DNA of 64,000 nucleotides from the NCBI GenBank assembly GCA_002711995.1, contig PASN01000018.1:1-64000 (forward strand). Direction: 5' to 3'. Shown here in pieces: positions 38,051 to 46,594 of this stretch. The DNA comes from Halobacteriovoraceae bacterium. Lineage in GTDB: Bacteria; Bdellovibrionota; Bacteriovoracia; Bacteriovoracales; Bacteriovoracaceae. A model generated the notes under the pieces. It worked only from the letters and a program-made list of their open reading frames with translations. It was not told where the DNA came from and searched no databases. Numbering within the stretch: the first letter of the stretch is position 1; the number at the start of each line of letters is the position of its first letter. Position numbers and translations under genes: made by a program.

Positions 38051-39406
38051 ATGAAAAGAAGCCACCTAGTCTTAGTTTTTTTATCCGTATTGTTTATCTT
38101 CAATATTGTGCAGTCAGGCATGATGAGTTTGAGTCATGATGAAGCTTACTACTGGATTTACAGCCTATTCCCCTCTTGGGGCTATTACGATCATCCGCCT
38201 ATGGTTGCTTGGCTAATATCGCTGGGCACATTCTTTGGAAAAAGTGAATTTGCTTTAAGATTTCCATTTGCAGTTTTACAAATGAGCACTCTTTGGCTTC
38301 TATGGGATCTTGCGGAGCGAAAAAATTCCTTGGTTTTTACCTTATCCGTTTTAAGCATGCCTCTTATTATTGGAAGTGGTTTCTTGGCATTGCCAGATAC
38401 TCCTCTTCTTTTTTTCTCCACTCTCTTTTGGTGGTTGGCGATTAAATATGAAAGAAATGAAAGACCATGGCACATTGTCGCTCTAGGCCTGACAATTGCC
38501 TGTATGTTTTATTCTAAATACCACTCCCTTGTTGTGGTAATCCTTACAACAATGGCAATGCCCCAACTTTTAAAAAGAAAGAGCTTTTGGGCAATTGTAG
38601 GTTTGGTTGTTGTTTTATATCTTCCTCACATATTTTGGCAGCTAGATAATGACTTTGTAACATTTGATTTTCATCTAAATAAAAGATCTGAGAAGCATTT
38701 TGATATCAAAAATATCTTGGATTTCTTAGGTGGCCAGGCAGCATTGGGCGGTTTGATGGCCTTTGTTTATGGACTCTATAAGGTTGTAAAAACAAGGTTG
38801 GCCGGGAAAAAGTCTCTCTTATTCAACTCTTTGGGCTTTTTTCTTTTTGTCTTTCTTTTATCCTTTAGAAATAAAATTGAAGCCAACTGGACGGTCACTG
38901 CATTCGCATCATTGATTCCTCTTCTATGTTTATCAATAAACACAAAAAGAGATAAAATTATTTTCACGACTCTGTCCTCTGCCTCAGTAATAGCTCTTTT
39001 CGTTTTTAGAATTTCAATGATGTTAGATTCAAACTTCGAGTTCATGCCAAAGCGTCTGTCGGAAGTCCGTGGTTGGGACAAAAAGACTGAAAAAATTGTT
39101 TCTGTCTCAAATGGTGGAAGGATTGTGGCGGATACCTATCAAATGGCATCAAAACTTTCATTCTACACTGACCAAATTGTACCTTCCTTAGCGCTTGGAA
39201 GCAGAGAAAGTCAGTTCAAACTGCTGAATTTAGAAGAAAACATAGCACGAAATGAAATGGTCTCCTATGTGAGTGACGAAAGCTTTCCAGGTTCAATTAA
39301 AGTAGAAGTAGGCTATGGCGGTCCTCTGTACGTCTTGCCATTATTGCCTTTTGAAGAACTATTAAAGATGTATAATACAACTTATGAAGAAACTGTTCGA
39401 AATTGA
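38051..39406 (+). CDS. ArnT/PMT-like GT-C glycosyltransferase
   Basis: The 451-residue polytopic protein carries SHDEAYYWIYS and GYYDHPPMVAWL in its first periplasmic loop, the strongly conserved DEAYY and DHPP motifs of GT83/PMT_2 enzymes. These transfer a sugar from a polyprenyl-phosphate donor to lipid A or another envelope acceptor on the periplasmic side. About eleven helices are followed by a soluble C-terminal domain. It overlaps the next gene by 23 bp. It differs from the gene at 31144 and probably has another substrate. Confidence 0.9.
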   Translation: MKRSHLVLVFLSVLFIFNIVQSGMMSLSHDEAYYWIYSLFPSWGYYDHPPMVAWLISLGTFFGKSEFALRFPFAVLQMSTLWLLWDLAERKNSLVFTLSVLSMPLIIGSGFLALPDTPLLFFSTLFWWLAIKYERNERPWHIVALGLTIACMFYSKYHSLVVVILTTMAMPQLLKRKSFWAIVGLVVVLYLPHIFWQLDNDFVTFDFHLNKRSEKHFDIKNILDFLGGQAALGGLMAFVYGLYKVVKTRLAGKKSLLFNSLGFFLFVFLLSFRNKIEANWTVTAFASLIPLLCLSINTKRDKIIFTTLSSASVIALFVFRISMMLDSNFEFMPKRLSEVRGWDKKTEKIVSVSNGGRIVADTYQMASKLSFYTDQIVPSLALGSRESQFKLLNLEENIARNEMVSYVSDESFPGSIKVEVGYGGPLYVLPLLPFEELLKMYNTTYEETVRN

Positions 39407-40133
39407 TCTTAATGAAGATTATAAAAGCTCTCTTATTTCTCAATATGTCTTGACCGTCATAACTCTTTCCCTATTTCTCTTGGTTAGAACTCACGAGAGA
39501 AGTTTTATTGAGTTTAGCTTTTTATTTGAACTGTTTATTCTACTGGCCACTTTTAACTTTTATTTCAAGGCCCAAAAGCAAAGAAACTACTCCTTCTGGG
39601 GAATTAGCACTATATTGGGACTCTATATAGGCAAAATCGTTTTAAAATACACCTTCATAGACTACCAAGTTTTTATAATCTACTTAGGGTTCTTGGCGGG
39701 GATATTCCTCTTTATTAACTGTTACATAATGTCATCGCCAGTTTTCTTTCCTAGAGTTCAATGGTGGGAATATGACTTTCGCTATAGAGGGGATTTAAAA
39801 TCCTATATTAAGCTCCCTGATAAAATGATTGAGTCTAGAGTGACTGACCTTCGAAGGGATGCGGCCTGTGTTGAGTCTTTTGAGGCCCTAGACTTGGACA
39901 CCACTATTGATTTAGAAGTTGAGCATGAGGGAAAAGTTTATTTGGTCCCAGCTAAAATCAAGACGAGCAAGGAGTACGTTAAGGGACGCCCAATCAGATA
40001 TGGAATTGTGTTTGATCTTTCTGAGGAAGATTCAAAAAAAGAATTCAACGAATTAAAAAAGATATGGAATCAGAATAAAAAAGTTAAGATTCGAAAAAAA
40101 TTTGATCAGTTAAAAGAAAATGGATCTAGATAA
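39384..40133 (+). CDS. Membrane protein with C-terminal PilZ-like domain (tentative)
   Basis: The 249-residue protein has four helices in residues 20-120 and a cytoplasmic C-terminal half whose beta-strand pattern (MIESRVTDLRRDAACVESF, IDLEVEHEGKVYLVPAKIK, IRYGIVFDLSEEDSK) resembles PilZ. The canonical cyclic-di-GMP motifs RxxxR and DxSxxG are not cleanly present, so binding of the nucleotide is doubtful. It overlaps both the glycosyltransferase before it and tadA after it, so the three genes form one unit. Confidence 0.6.
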   Translation: MKKLFEIDLNEDYKSSLISQYVLTVITLSLFLLVRTHERSFIEFSFLFELFILLATFNFYFKAQKQRNYSFWGISTILGLYIGKIVLKYTFIDYQVFIIYLGFLAGIFLFINCYIMSSPVFFPRVQWWEYDFRYRGDLKSYIKLPDKMIESRVTDLRRDAACVESFEALDLDTTIDLEVEHEGKVYLVPAKIKTSKEYVKGRPIRYGIVFDLSEEDSKKEFNELKKIWNQNKKVKIRKKFDQLKENGSR

Positions 40134-40596
40134 AATAAATCATTACATGAAGCTTGCACTCATGGAGGCTGAACTTGCCTTCCATGAGGACGAAGTCCCT
40201 ATTGGCTGTGTTATTGTAAGCCCTCATGGTGAGGTGCTGGCCAGCACTCATAATCTCAAAGAACAAAACTCTGACGCTTGTGCCCATGCTGAATTGTTGG
40301 CCATTAAAGAGGCCGGGGAAAAATTAAAGGGTTGGAGACTAATAGACTGCTCACTCTTTGTCACACTTGAGCCCTGCCCAATGTGCCTCAGTGCCATACT
40401 GCAAGCACGACTTGGAAATCTTTATTTTGGTGCATATGACAAAAAAGGTGGAGCGATAAGTCTTGGCTACAATTTTTCCAAAGACAATAGGCTTAATCAC
40501 ACATTTTCTGTAATGGGCGGCATCAAGCACTTTGAGCTTTCTAGAATGCTTTCTAATTATTTTAGACAAAAAAGAAACCTGCCTCCCCTAAAATGA
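40120..40596 (+). CDS. tadA: tRNA-specific adenosine deaminase TadA
   Basis: TadA converts A34 to inosine in tRNA-Arg(ACG). The 158-residue protein has the deaminase zinc motifs HAELLAI (His and catalytic Glu) and PCPMCLSAI (two Cys), ahead of the usual YFGAYDKKGGAISLGYNF segment. It starts 14 bp inside the preceding gene. Its expected substrate tRNA is encoded at 36328. Confidence 0.95.
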   Translation: MDLDKINHYMKLALMEAELAFHEDEVPIGCVIVSPHGEVLASTHNLKEQNSDACAHAELLAIKEAGEKLKGWRLIDCSLFVTLEPCPMCLSAILQARLGNLYFGAYDKKGGAISLGYNFSKDNRLNHTFSVMGGIKHFELSRMLSNYFRQKRNLPPLK

Positions 40597-40602
40597 ATTT
40601 AC

Positions 40603-40631
40603 TTACCTAGATCACCGTGTTAATTAAAATT
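40603..40631 (+). promoter_or_regulatory. Weak candidate promoter for tRNA-Ser(GGA)
   Basis: TTACCT (40603-40608) and TAAAAT (40626-40631) with 17-bp spacing; the expected start is just before the tRNA at 40641. Confidence 0.35.
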
Positions 40632-40640
40632 ACTGGTTTG

Positions 40641-40729
40641 GAGGATTGGCCGAGTGGTCGAAGGCGCACGCTTGGAAAGCGTGTAAGGGGGCAACTCCTT
40701 CGAGGGTTCGAATCCCTTGTCCTCCGCCA
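40641..40729 (+). tRNA. tRNA-Ser(GGA)
   Basis: A class II cloverleaf with acceptor GGAGGAT/GTCCTCC (one G-U pair), anticodon stem CACGC/GCGTG with loop TTGGAAA and anticodon GGA (40675-40677), a long variable arm, T loop GGTTCGAATCC and encoded CCA. It is the third tRNA-Ser in the window. Confidence 0.97.
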
Positions 40730-40833
40730 TCTTTTTTCTAATTTACCCATTAAATTAAATGTTTAACATATGACAAGGCCTAAGACTTGCCTGAAATAAG
40801 ACTCTACTGACATTCTGTCTAAAAGGAGTCTTG

Positions 40834-41394
40834 GTGGAGTTGGTCGTTAAGTTGGACTATATCTTAATGGAGCTAATCAATGTTAATTTGACAGCTCATT
40901 TTCTGGATTCATTCTTTGTTTATTGGACAGATGTTCAAAAAACTCCTCTTTTTCAATTAGGGATTGTGCCTTTAATTCTATTTTTCATGATTAGACGTCG
41001 AGGAGCACTAATTGGAATCTCTCTATTTCTAACTACGATCATTTTAACAATGCTTTGCGACTTTATTAACAGTGAGCTCTTGAAAGAGTTTTTTCAAAGA
41101 GCAAGGCCGGATATGGTGAAACTTCCTTTTGAGTTGCAACAATATGGGGTGGGCTATGGAGGTTTCTCCTTCCCTTCTAGCCATGCAGCTGATTCATTCT
41201 GCATGGCAACTTTCATATCTTTGTATTTTCCAAAAATGGGACCTTATGTCCTTATTATGGCATTTTTAAATGCCTACTCCCGAGTCTATATTGGAGTGCA
41301 CTTCCCTTTTGATATTCTGGCAGGTGCTGTCTTTGGAGCCTCCCTTGCGTATGGTGCAAGTAAAATTTTTTCTCGGGTTAAGGCATTCAAATGA
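40834..41394 (+). CDS. Integral-membrane PAP2-type phosphatase
   Basis: The protein (186 residues from the GTG at 40834) has about five helices and the three acid-phosphatase motifs: KEFFQRARPD, FPSSHAADS and SRVYIGVHFPFDI. Members act on lipid phosphates such as undecaprenyl pyrophosphate, phosphatidylglycerol phosphate or phosphatidic acid. AAGGAG lies upstream; the GTG is better spaced from it than the TTG at 40831. The gene overlaps the next PAP2 gene by 4 bp (ATGA), so the two are translated together. Confidence 0.9.
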   Translation: MELVVKLDYILMELINVNLTAHFLDSFFVYWTDVQKTPLFQLGIVPLILFFMIRRRGALIGISLFLTTIILTMLCDFINSELLKEFFQRARPDMVKLPFELQQYGVGYGGFSFPSSHAADSFCMATFISLYFPKMGPYVLIMAFLNAYSRVYIGVHFPFDILAGAVFGASLAYGASKIFSRVKAFK

Positions 41395-42101
41395 GACTGT
41401 TTATTGTTTCATTTATTCTTTGTTTTCCATTGAATGCAAAGGAAGGTGCTTTGTCTTGGGTGTGGAATGAGCAGTTAAAACCCACCATAGATAACTCATG
41501 GACATCTGATGGAAAACTGATTCTGGGAGCCACTGCCGGTCTGACTATCCTGGCCAATGCCTATGATAAGAATGTTTATGAGCATAATGAAAGGAAAGAA
41601 AATTTATTGTTTAGCGATCAAACAGCGAAAGATCTAGGTGTTGCAGGCTCAGGAATGTTGGGGATTGGCATTGCTGCAGGCCAGCTGATTTGGGACCAGA
41701 AAGAGGGCCTAGCACACGCGCGAGCGATTTTTTTGACTTCTATAAGTCATGTAACCCTGGCCTTTCTGTTTCAAAGAGGAAGGCCAGGTGACCGAGATGA
41801 TTTTCTGCCTTTTAAATCATCTTTTCCTTCAGGCCATGCATCTAGTGCTTTTGCAACTGCGACATCTCTACATTTATCCTACGGACTTGATGTTGGTATA
41901 CCTGCCTATTTAGTGGCAAGTTCCATTGCTCTTGCGAGGGTGAGCGAGAACACACACTGGTTAAGTGACGCGGTGGCAGGAACAGGGCTCGGTATTTTTT
42001 GGGCCGTGGCGAGTCACAATGTAAAAAATGATAATAATTACTCCTTTACTCCTCTCATTCTCCCAGACGGTGTTGGGGCGATGGTTAATATAAATTATTG
42101 A
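41391..42101 (+). CDS. Exported PAP2-type phosphatase
   Basis: The 236-residue protein has a signal peptide (MRLFIVSFILCFPLNA) and PAP2 motifs FQRGRPGDRDD, FPSGHASSAFA and RVSENTHWLSDAVAG. It has fewer helices than its neighbour, so the catalytic domain is probably periplasmic or peripherally held. Two PAP2 proteins in a four-base overlap may act on the same envelope lipid in sequence or from different leaflets; that is inference. The substrate is unknown. Confidence 0.88.
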   Translation: MRLFIVSFILCFPLNAKEGALSWVWNEQLKPTIDNSWTSDGKLILGATAGLTILANAYDKNVYEHNERKENLLFSDQTAKDLGVAGSGMLGIGIAAGQLIWDQKEGLAHARAIFLTSISHVTLAFLFQRGRPGDRDDFLPFKSSFPSGHASSAFATATSLHLSYGLDVGIPAYLVASSIALARVSENTHWLSDAVAGTGLGIFWAVASHNVKNDNNYSFTPLILPDGVGAMVNINY

Positions 42102-42237
42102 TTTCACTTAATAACATGACCTTGATTATTCTTTCTCTATACTTGTTAGGAACGACCTTTGGGAAGAAAATTCACTATTGAATAAAAAACTTAAACAAAA
42201 ATCTCAAGTTCCGAAAAGCTATGTGGAGAATAATAAT

Positions 42238-42630
42238 ATGAAATCGAAATCCTTAATTTTTAACTTGTGCTTAATCTCCCTACTCTTGCCAGCTACAGGG
42301 TTCGCTGATGAATTTCACGTGAATTATCCGGATGTTGAACAAGATCAATTGGTGCCGTATCTAAAACAACAGAGGCTAAAAAAACATATCGATAAAGGTC
42401 AGCTCGAAGTCTATGGAGCAAGGAAAGTGACCCAGCAAAATGCCTCGGCAGAAAGTGTGAATTCTTTTTTTAATGAGGCAAAGGTGGACACTTCTAAAAT
42501 GGACCAGCTCGACAAGGACATGCTTTTTAGGGCCTTAAAAAGCTGGGAATTACAAAAAGTGATCTCTAATTTTGAAGGAAAAGTATCCAAAGAAAGCATT
42601 AAAAGAGCGTGGAAGTTGAGAAGGAAGTAA
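42238..42630 (+). CDS. Small exported protein preceding caspase-like gene
   Basis: The start is set at the ATG at 42238, which follows GGAG and begins a signal peptide (MKSKSLIFNLCLISLLLPATGFA). The mature part of about 107 residues is charged and helical (VPYLKQQRLKKHIDKGQ, LDKDMLFRALKSWELQK) and ends RRK. No family recognised. It abuts the next gene with no spacer, so it could be a partner or inhibitor of that protein. The 136 bp upstream hold no clear signal. Confidence 0.7.
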   Translation: MKSKSLIFNLCLISLLLPATGFADEFHVNYPDVEQDQLVPYLKQQRLKKHIDKGQLEVYGARKVTQQNASAESVNSFFNEAKVDTSKMDQLDKDMLFRALKSWELQKVISNFEGKVSKESIKRAWKLRRK

Positions 42631-44241
42631 ATGATGAGAATAATTTTTATAGGGGTATCTTTATTTTTTACTTTTATCTTTCCGTCCAGTGCTAAGTCCT
42701 GTGAGGTTCCCGAAGACACCAAAGAAACGGTCGTAATGACCGATTTCAACTTTATTCTACAAGAGGTTGAGACTGCTAAAAAAGCCGCCTGTGAGCAAGG
42801 CAAAAGATTTGTTTTGTTGCCATACGGTTATCAACGTCACAAAAAGCTTGGACAGTTAAGGGAAGAATTATACCGACTAAGAAACTATTACAGAAACTGT
42901 AAGGGTGGAAGTAAAAACCCTAGATGTTCTAGATTGAAGGAGAAACATAGTAAGGTTGTGGAAGATTTCACAGAGGCAACGAAATATATATCTAGAAGGG
43001 GCGGAAACGCTAAGGTTAGGGAGGAGCTTAAGAAGCTTGCCCAGGAAGAGCGAAAAATTACTTCGATCGTGATGTCTGGACATGACGGCTCTGGACATCT
43101 GTACGGGATGGCCGGAGATCTTTTAAAGAGTGATGTCACCGAAATATTAAGAAAAAGCTATGAGGGAAAAGAGAAGCTTTTAGATGACTTTAAATCCATT
43201 TATCTTTGGGGCTGTTACACAGCTACCAGAATTGAAGTGGATTGGTGGAAAAAAGAATTTCCCCAACTCGAAGTCATAGGGGGATTTCACGGCAGTGGAC
43301 CTTCAATTGGAAAAAGAGCGAGCACCGACATTCTTTACGATTTAATGAGTTCCGAAGACAAACTTACCAGTATTAAAGATAAAGATGAAATTGAAAGGGC
43401 CTTGAAAAACTTAGATGGCCTTCCTTACCTATTAAGCGGCATTTCTGTGAGCACTTGTGGAGAAGATTGGTATTTAAGCCGAAAAATAGATCCCCATAGC
43501 AAAAACGGCAGGCTTGTCACAACTTTTGGTCAAGGAGGAACGAGTATGTGCACAGTGGAAGAGAATGTGAAGATAAATGACGAATACCACGAAAAGTTCA
43601 TGGAATATTTCAATGGAAAGAAAGATCTTCCTGGAGAACTTAGAGCGATCTATAACCACGCAAGAGAATGGGAACACTGTAAAGATTATTGGCCGGACTT
43701 AAGTAAGGCCTTAGCTCCTGACCAGGTAGCTTTGCTGTTATTTTTTGATGGTGTGAAGGCCAACTTTTTCAATTCCTTCGAGGAAGAGATCTTAGAGTCA
43801 ATAGAAGCTCTTAAAGGTCTACCCATGAATGAATTGGATTACATAGGGCTAGATCTGAGTTTTTTTGATTGGCTGCCTAAAAAATTAAAATATGAAACTT
43901 CCAAACTAAAGCAGGGCGAAGAACACAAGGCACTTGAAAAGTTTACTTTCAATAATAGGGGGTTGCTAATGAGGCTACCTCGTAAGAAAGAGGACTTTGT
44001 GAAGCTTTCTAGAAAAGAATTGAACAGGTACAACAAGATGCTACACGAACTTACAAACTCTGATTTGGAGCTCTACCCAAGTGTGAACTCCCGCCTAAAA
44101 ACGTTAAGAAAACTCAAAAAGGCCTTGAACACTTACGCATACGGCCTGGACACGAATTGCATGAACATGCTGAGATGGCATGAAGACGAAGGGCATGACC
44201 TTTACCCGTCCTGGATAGAGGATTGCCAAATAGACTACTGA
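42631..44241 (+). CDS. Secreted protein with possible clan CD (caspase-like) His/Cys pair
   Basis: The 536-residue protein has a signal peptide (1-22). Two segments resemble the catalytic core of clan CD peptidases: ITSIVMSGHDGSGH (a strand followed by His151-Asp-Gly) and SIYLWGCYTATR (a strand followed by Gly-Cys195). In caspases, CHAT and related enzymes the catalytic His is followed by Gly and the Cys lies at a strand end. VIGGFHGSGPS follows as a third conserved-looking loop. The remaining 300 residues are helical and charged with Cys pairs that may form disulfides. Substrate unknown; the protease call is inference from motif geometry. Confidence 0.7.
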   Translation: MMRIIFIGVSLFFTFIFPSSAKSCEVPEDTKETVVMTDFNFILQEVETAKKAACEQGKRFVLLPYGYQRHKKLGQLREELYRLRNYYRNCKGGSKNPRCSRLKEKHSKVVEDFTEATKYISRRGGNAKVREELKKLAQEERKITSIVMSGHDGSGHLYGMAGDLLKSDVTEILRKSYEGKEKLLDDFKSIYLWGCYTATRIEVDWWKKEFPQLEVIGGFHGSGPSIGKRASTDILYDLMSSEDKLTSIKDKDEIERALKNLDGLPYLLSGISVSTCGEDWYLSRKIDPHSKNGRLVTTFGQGGTSMCTVEENVKINDEYHEKFMEYFNGKKDLPGELRAIYNHAREWEHCKDYWPDLSKALAPDQVALLLFFDGVKANFFNSFEEEILESIEALKGLPMNELDYIGLDLSFFDWLPKKLKYETSKLKQGEEHKALEKFTFNNRGLLMRLPRKKEDFVKLSRKELNRYNKMLHELTNSDLELYPSVNSRLKTLRKLKKALNTYAYGLDTNCMNMLRWHEDEGHDLYPSWIEDCQIDY

Positions 44242-44294
44242 TTATCTTGCACTGCATTTTGGCTAATATAAATCATCTAATTGATTTTGTGGAA

Positions 44295-44323
44295 TTGACA
44301 AGCAAACGGACCCCAACTATTAT
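44295..44323 (+). promoter_or_regulatory. Promoter of SRP RNA gene
   Basis: A perfect -35 TTGACA (44295-44300), 17-bp spacer and TATTAT (44318-44323). The start should fall at about 44330, exactly where the RNA helix begins. Confidence 0.75.
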
Positions 44324-44329
44324 GCTTAA

Positions 44330-44420
44330 CGGTGACGTCGGCGAGTATATCACTGGGAACTCCGCCAGGTCCGGAAGGAAGCAACGGTACCACGTTGTTA
44401 TGCTGCGCCGGCGTTGCCGC
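44330..44420 (+). ncRNA. ffs: Signal recognition particle RNA (4.5S type)
   Basis: The conserved apical part CAGGTCCGGAAGGAAGCAAC is present, with the GGAA tetraloop and the Ffh-binding asymmetric loop. A long terminal helix closes it: CGGTGACGTCGGCG (44330-44343) pairs with CGCCGGCGTTGCCG (44406-44419), using G-U pairs. At about 91 nt it is the small bacterial form without an Alu domain. It lies directly upstream of dnaX, a common gene order. Confidence 0.95.
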
Positions 44421-44510
44421 TTCTCAAAGCATCCCTTTTAAATTAAACTTACACTTATTGACATTGGTCTGCTGCTTATATACTTTGCGATAAGCATTGC
44501 GAGAGGATTT

Positions 44511-46268
44511 ATGGGGTATCAGGTTTTAGCCAGAAAATGGCGGCCAAAAACATTCAACGAGGGGATTGGACAAGACCATATTGCCAGAACTCTTCAAAAC
44601 TCAATTCTTAAAGAAAAGGTGGCTCATGCCTATCTTTTCACCGGAACAAGAGGTGTCGGAAAGACGACCATTGCTAGAATATTCGCCAAAGCAATTCGTT
44701 GCCAAAACTTAGACGAGAAAGGCAACCCTTGTCTTGAATGTGGTTCATGCAAGTCTATAGATCAAAGCAATGCTCTGGACTATGTTGAAATTGACGGTGC
44801 ATCCAATAATAGTGTCGACAATGTTAGAGAGTTGATCGAAAACGCTCAATATCTTCCGACAAATGGAAAGTATAAAGTATATGTGGTGGATGAGGTCCAT
44901 ATGCTTTCAACAAGTGCTTTTAACGCACTTTTAAAAACTCTTGAAGAGCCACCAGAGCATGTGATCTTTATATTTGCCACCACAGATCCTCATAAGCTTC
45001 TAGGAACAGTTTTATCTAGGTGTCAGCGTTTTGATTTCAAACATGTTGGAGATGAAACCCTTATTTCCCATATTAAGAAGATTGCTGAACTGGAAAATAT
45101 AGAATTTGAAAGCGAGGAGTCTGTAAGGATTCTTGCTCGTCAAGGAAACGGCTCGGTAAGAGACACCCTTTCTTTGATGGATCAGGCCTTAAGCTTAAGC
45201 GCTCAAGAGACTATTAGTGAGCAAACTCTTCTTCAATCCCTGGGGCTTGCAAGAGCGGACTCCATTAAAGAACTTGCAAGCAGCATCATTTTTAAAAATC
45301 CAGCTGAAGCTCTTAAGGTTTTTGATGAAATCACCTTAGATAGCGTTGAGCTTGGAAAACTATCCAATCAAATTTTGGACAAGGTTTTTGACGTCATTGA
45401 AAACATTGATGACTCAAACGCTCTTTCTCAAATTCTTACTGATGCTGTTGATATCGATACTGCTGAGATCATGTGGGTGTATGAAGTGTTGCTCAAGGAC
45501 TTTGAATGGGCATTGGACTCGTTAGACCCGCTAAGAGCTATGCGCTTTTCACTGTTAAAAGTTTGTAAACGTGATGAAATCGTCGGGCGTACAGAGACTC
45601 CAGTAAAAAAAAAAGTTAGCAGTCCAGTAGAAGCTGATAGATCTGAAGTAACATCTAACCAGGGTGAAGCTCCAGAAAAAGAAGAACCAAAAGCTGAAGA
45701 AGCACCAGTGGACATCAAGTCTGCGGCACGTTCTATGGCAGAGTCTCTTGATAAACCAGCAAATAAATCAGATGAGCCACAGCCTAATCCAGTTAAAGAA
45801 CAGCCTGAAGCTCCAAAGAGACACGTTCAGGCAGGTCCAAAAAATTGGCAAAACTTTTTAAAACATTTGATCGCAACGAATCGTTCCCTGGCCTTAAACC
45901 TTGAGCGTGCAAGGCTTTTGGGTGAAGTGAATGAAAACTCTACAGAAATAAACCTGGCCTTCACCGAGGGCGATAAAATTTTCTTTGATGTGCTCAATGA
46001 GCCCGAAAAGATGAAAAAGCTTAACAATGAGCTTTCTTTGTTTTTCACGGGGGAAGAGGCTGGAGGCCCAAAAGTTGTTTACTCCATCATTGATGAAGAA
46101 ACAAAAGAAAGAGAGAATCTTTACAGCAATGTAGAGATTGAAGAAAGAAAGATTCAGGCCTCTAAAGAAGAAAAAGAGGCGAAGATTAGAAGCAATAAAT
46201 TCATTAAGGAAGCACAAGAGCTTTTTAATGGAGAGCTTTCGAAAGTAATAATAAATAAAGACGAATAA
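44511..46268 (+). CDS. dnaX: DNA polymerase III subunits tau/gamma
   Basis: DnaX is the clamp-loader ATPase. The 585 residues have Walker A GTRGVGKTTIARIF, a zinc module (C-x8-C-x2-C-x2-C from RCQNLDEKGNPCLECGSC), Walker B VVDEVHML, the SRC arginine-finger segment VLSRCQRFDF, and domain III to about residue 360. After an A10 tract at codons 365-368 comes a Glu/Pro/Lys-rich linker and the tau-specific C-terminal part. The ATG is preceded by GAGAGGA. It starts the dnaX-ybaB-recR-roadblock-mglA run. Confidence 0.97.
   Translation: MGYQVLARKWRPKTFNEGIGQDHIARTLQNSILKEKVAHAYLFTGTRGVGKTTIARIFAKAIRCQNLDEKGNPCLECGSCKSIDQSNALDYVEIDGASNNSVDNVRELIENAQYLPTNGKYKVYVVDEVHMLSTSAFNALLKTLEEPPEHVIFIFATTDPHKLLGTVLSRCQRFDFKHVGDETLISHIKKIAELENIEFESEESVRILARQGNGSVRDTLSLMDQALSLSAQETISEQTLLQSLGLARADSIKELASSIIFKNPAEALKVFDEITLDSVELGKLSNQILDKVFDVIENIDDSNALSQILTDAVDIDTAEIMWVYEVLLKDFEWALDSLDPLRAMRFSLLKVCKRDEIVGRTETPVKKKVSSPVEADRSEVTSNQGEAPEKEEPKAEEAPVDIKSAARSMAESLDKPANKSDEPQPNPVKEQPEAPKRHVQAGPKNWQNFLKHLIATNRSLALNLERARLLGEVNENSTEINLAFTEGDKIFFDVLNEPEKMKKLNNELSLFFTGEEAGGPKVVYSIIDEETKERENLYSNVEIEERKIQASKEEKEAKIRSNKFIKEAQELFNGELSKVIINKDE
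45605..45614 (+). promoter_or_regulatory. A10 slippage/frameshift tract inside dnaX
   Basis: Ten consecutive A read GTA AAA AAA AAA GTT in frame. One extra A, or a -1 ribosomal shift, gives AGT TAG: stop after two codons. Loss of one A gives AAG TTA GCA GTC CAG TAG. Either ends the protein at about residue 370, right after domain III, the expected end of a gamma form. Confidence 0.7.
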
Positions 46269-46282
46269 CCAGGAGATTGAAG

Positions 46283-46594
46283 ATGGCGAATATTAATCAA
46301 CTCATGAAACAAGCTCAACAGATGCAATCTAAGATGGCCACGGCACAAAAAGAACTTGAGGCGCGAGAGGTTGAAGCTTCCTCAGGAGGCGGGATGGTGA
46401 AGGTTAAAGTGAATGGCAAGCAGGAGCTTCTAGAAATTAATATCGATAAAGAATGTGTAGATCCAAATGATGTAGAAATGCTTGAAGAGCTTGTGAAAAC
46501 TGCTGTAAATCAAGCTGTTAACGAGTCTCAAGAAATGGTTTCCAAGGCCATGTCAAAGATCACCGGAGGTCTGAATATACCGGGGATGCTTTAA
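46283..46594 (+). CDS. YbaB/EbfC family nucleoid-associated protein
   Basis: The 103-residue protein starts at the ATG at 46283, seven bases after AGGAG (an in-frame TTG at 46277 is less likely). It has the family pattern MANINQLMKQAQQMQSKM, then EASSGGGMVKVKVNGKQELLEI and a helical C-terminus ending GGLNIPGML. YbaB dimers bind DNA without clear specificity. The position between dnaX and recR is the standard order. Its stop overlaps the recR start (TAATG). Confidence 0.95.
   Translation: MANINQLMKQAQQMQSKMATAQKELEAREVEASSGGGMVKVKVNGKQELLEINIDKECVDPNDVEMLEELVKTAVNQAVNESQEMVSKAMSKITGGLNIPGML

Noticed and set aside
36413-40133. Histidine kinase plus PilZ-like protein as a cyclic-di-GMP signalling unit
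   Set aside because: The genes are on opposite strands, no response regulator, GGDEF or EAL domain is present, and the PilZ motifs are incomplete.
44223-44441. Plus-strand reading frame of 72 codons after the caspase-like gene
   Set aside because: It covers the SRP RNA gene and its promoter and has no ribosome-binding site.
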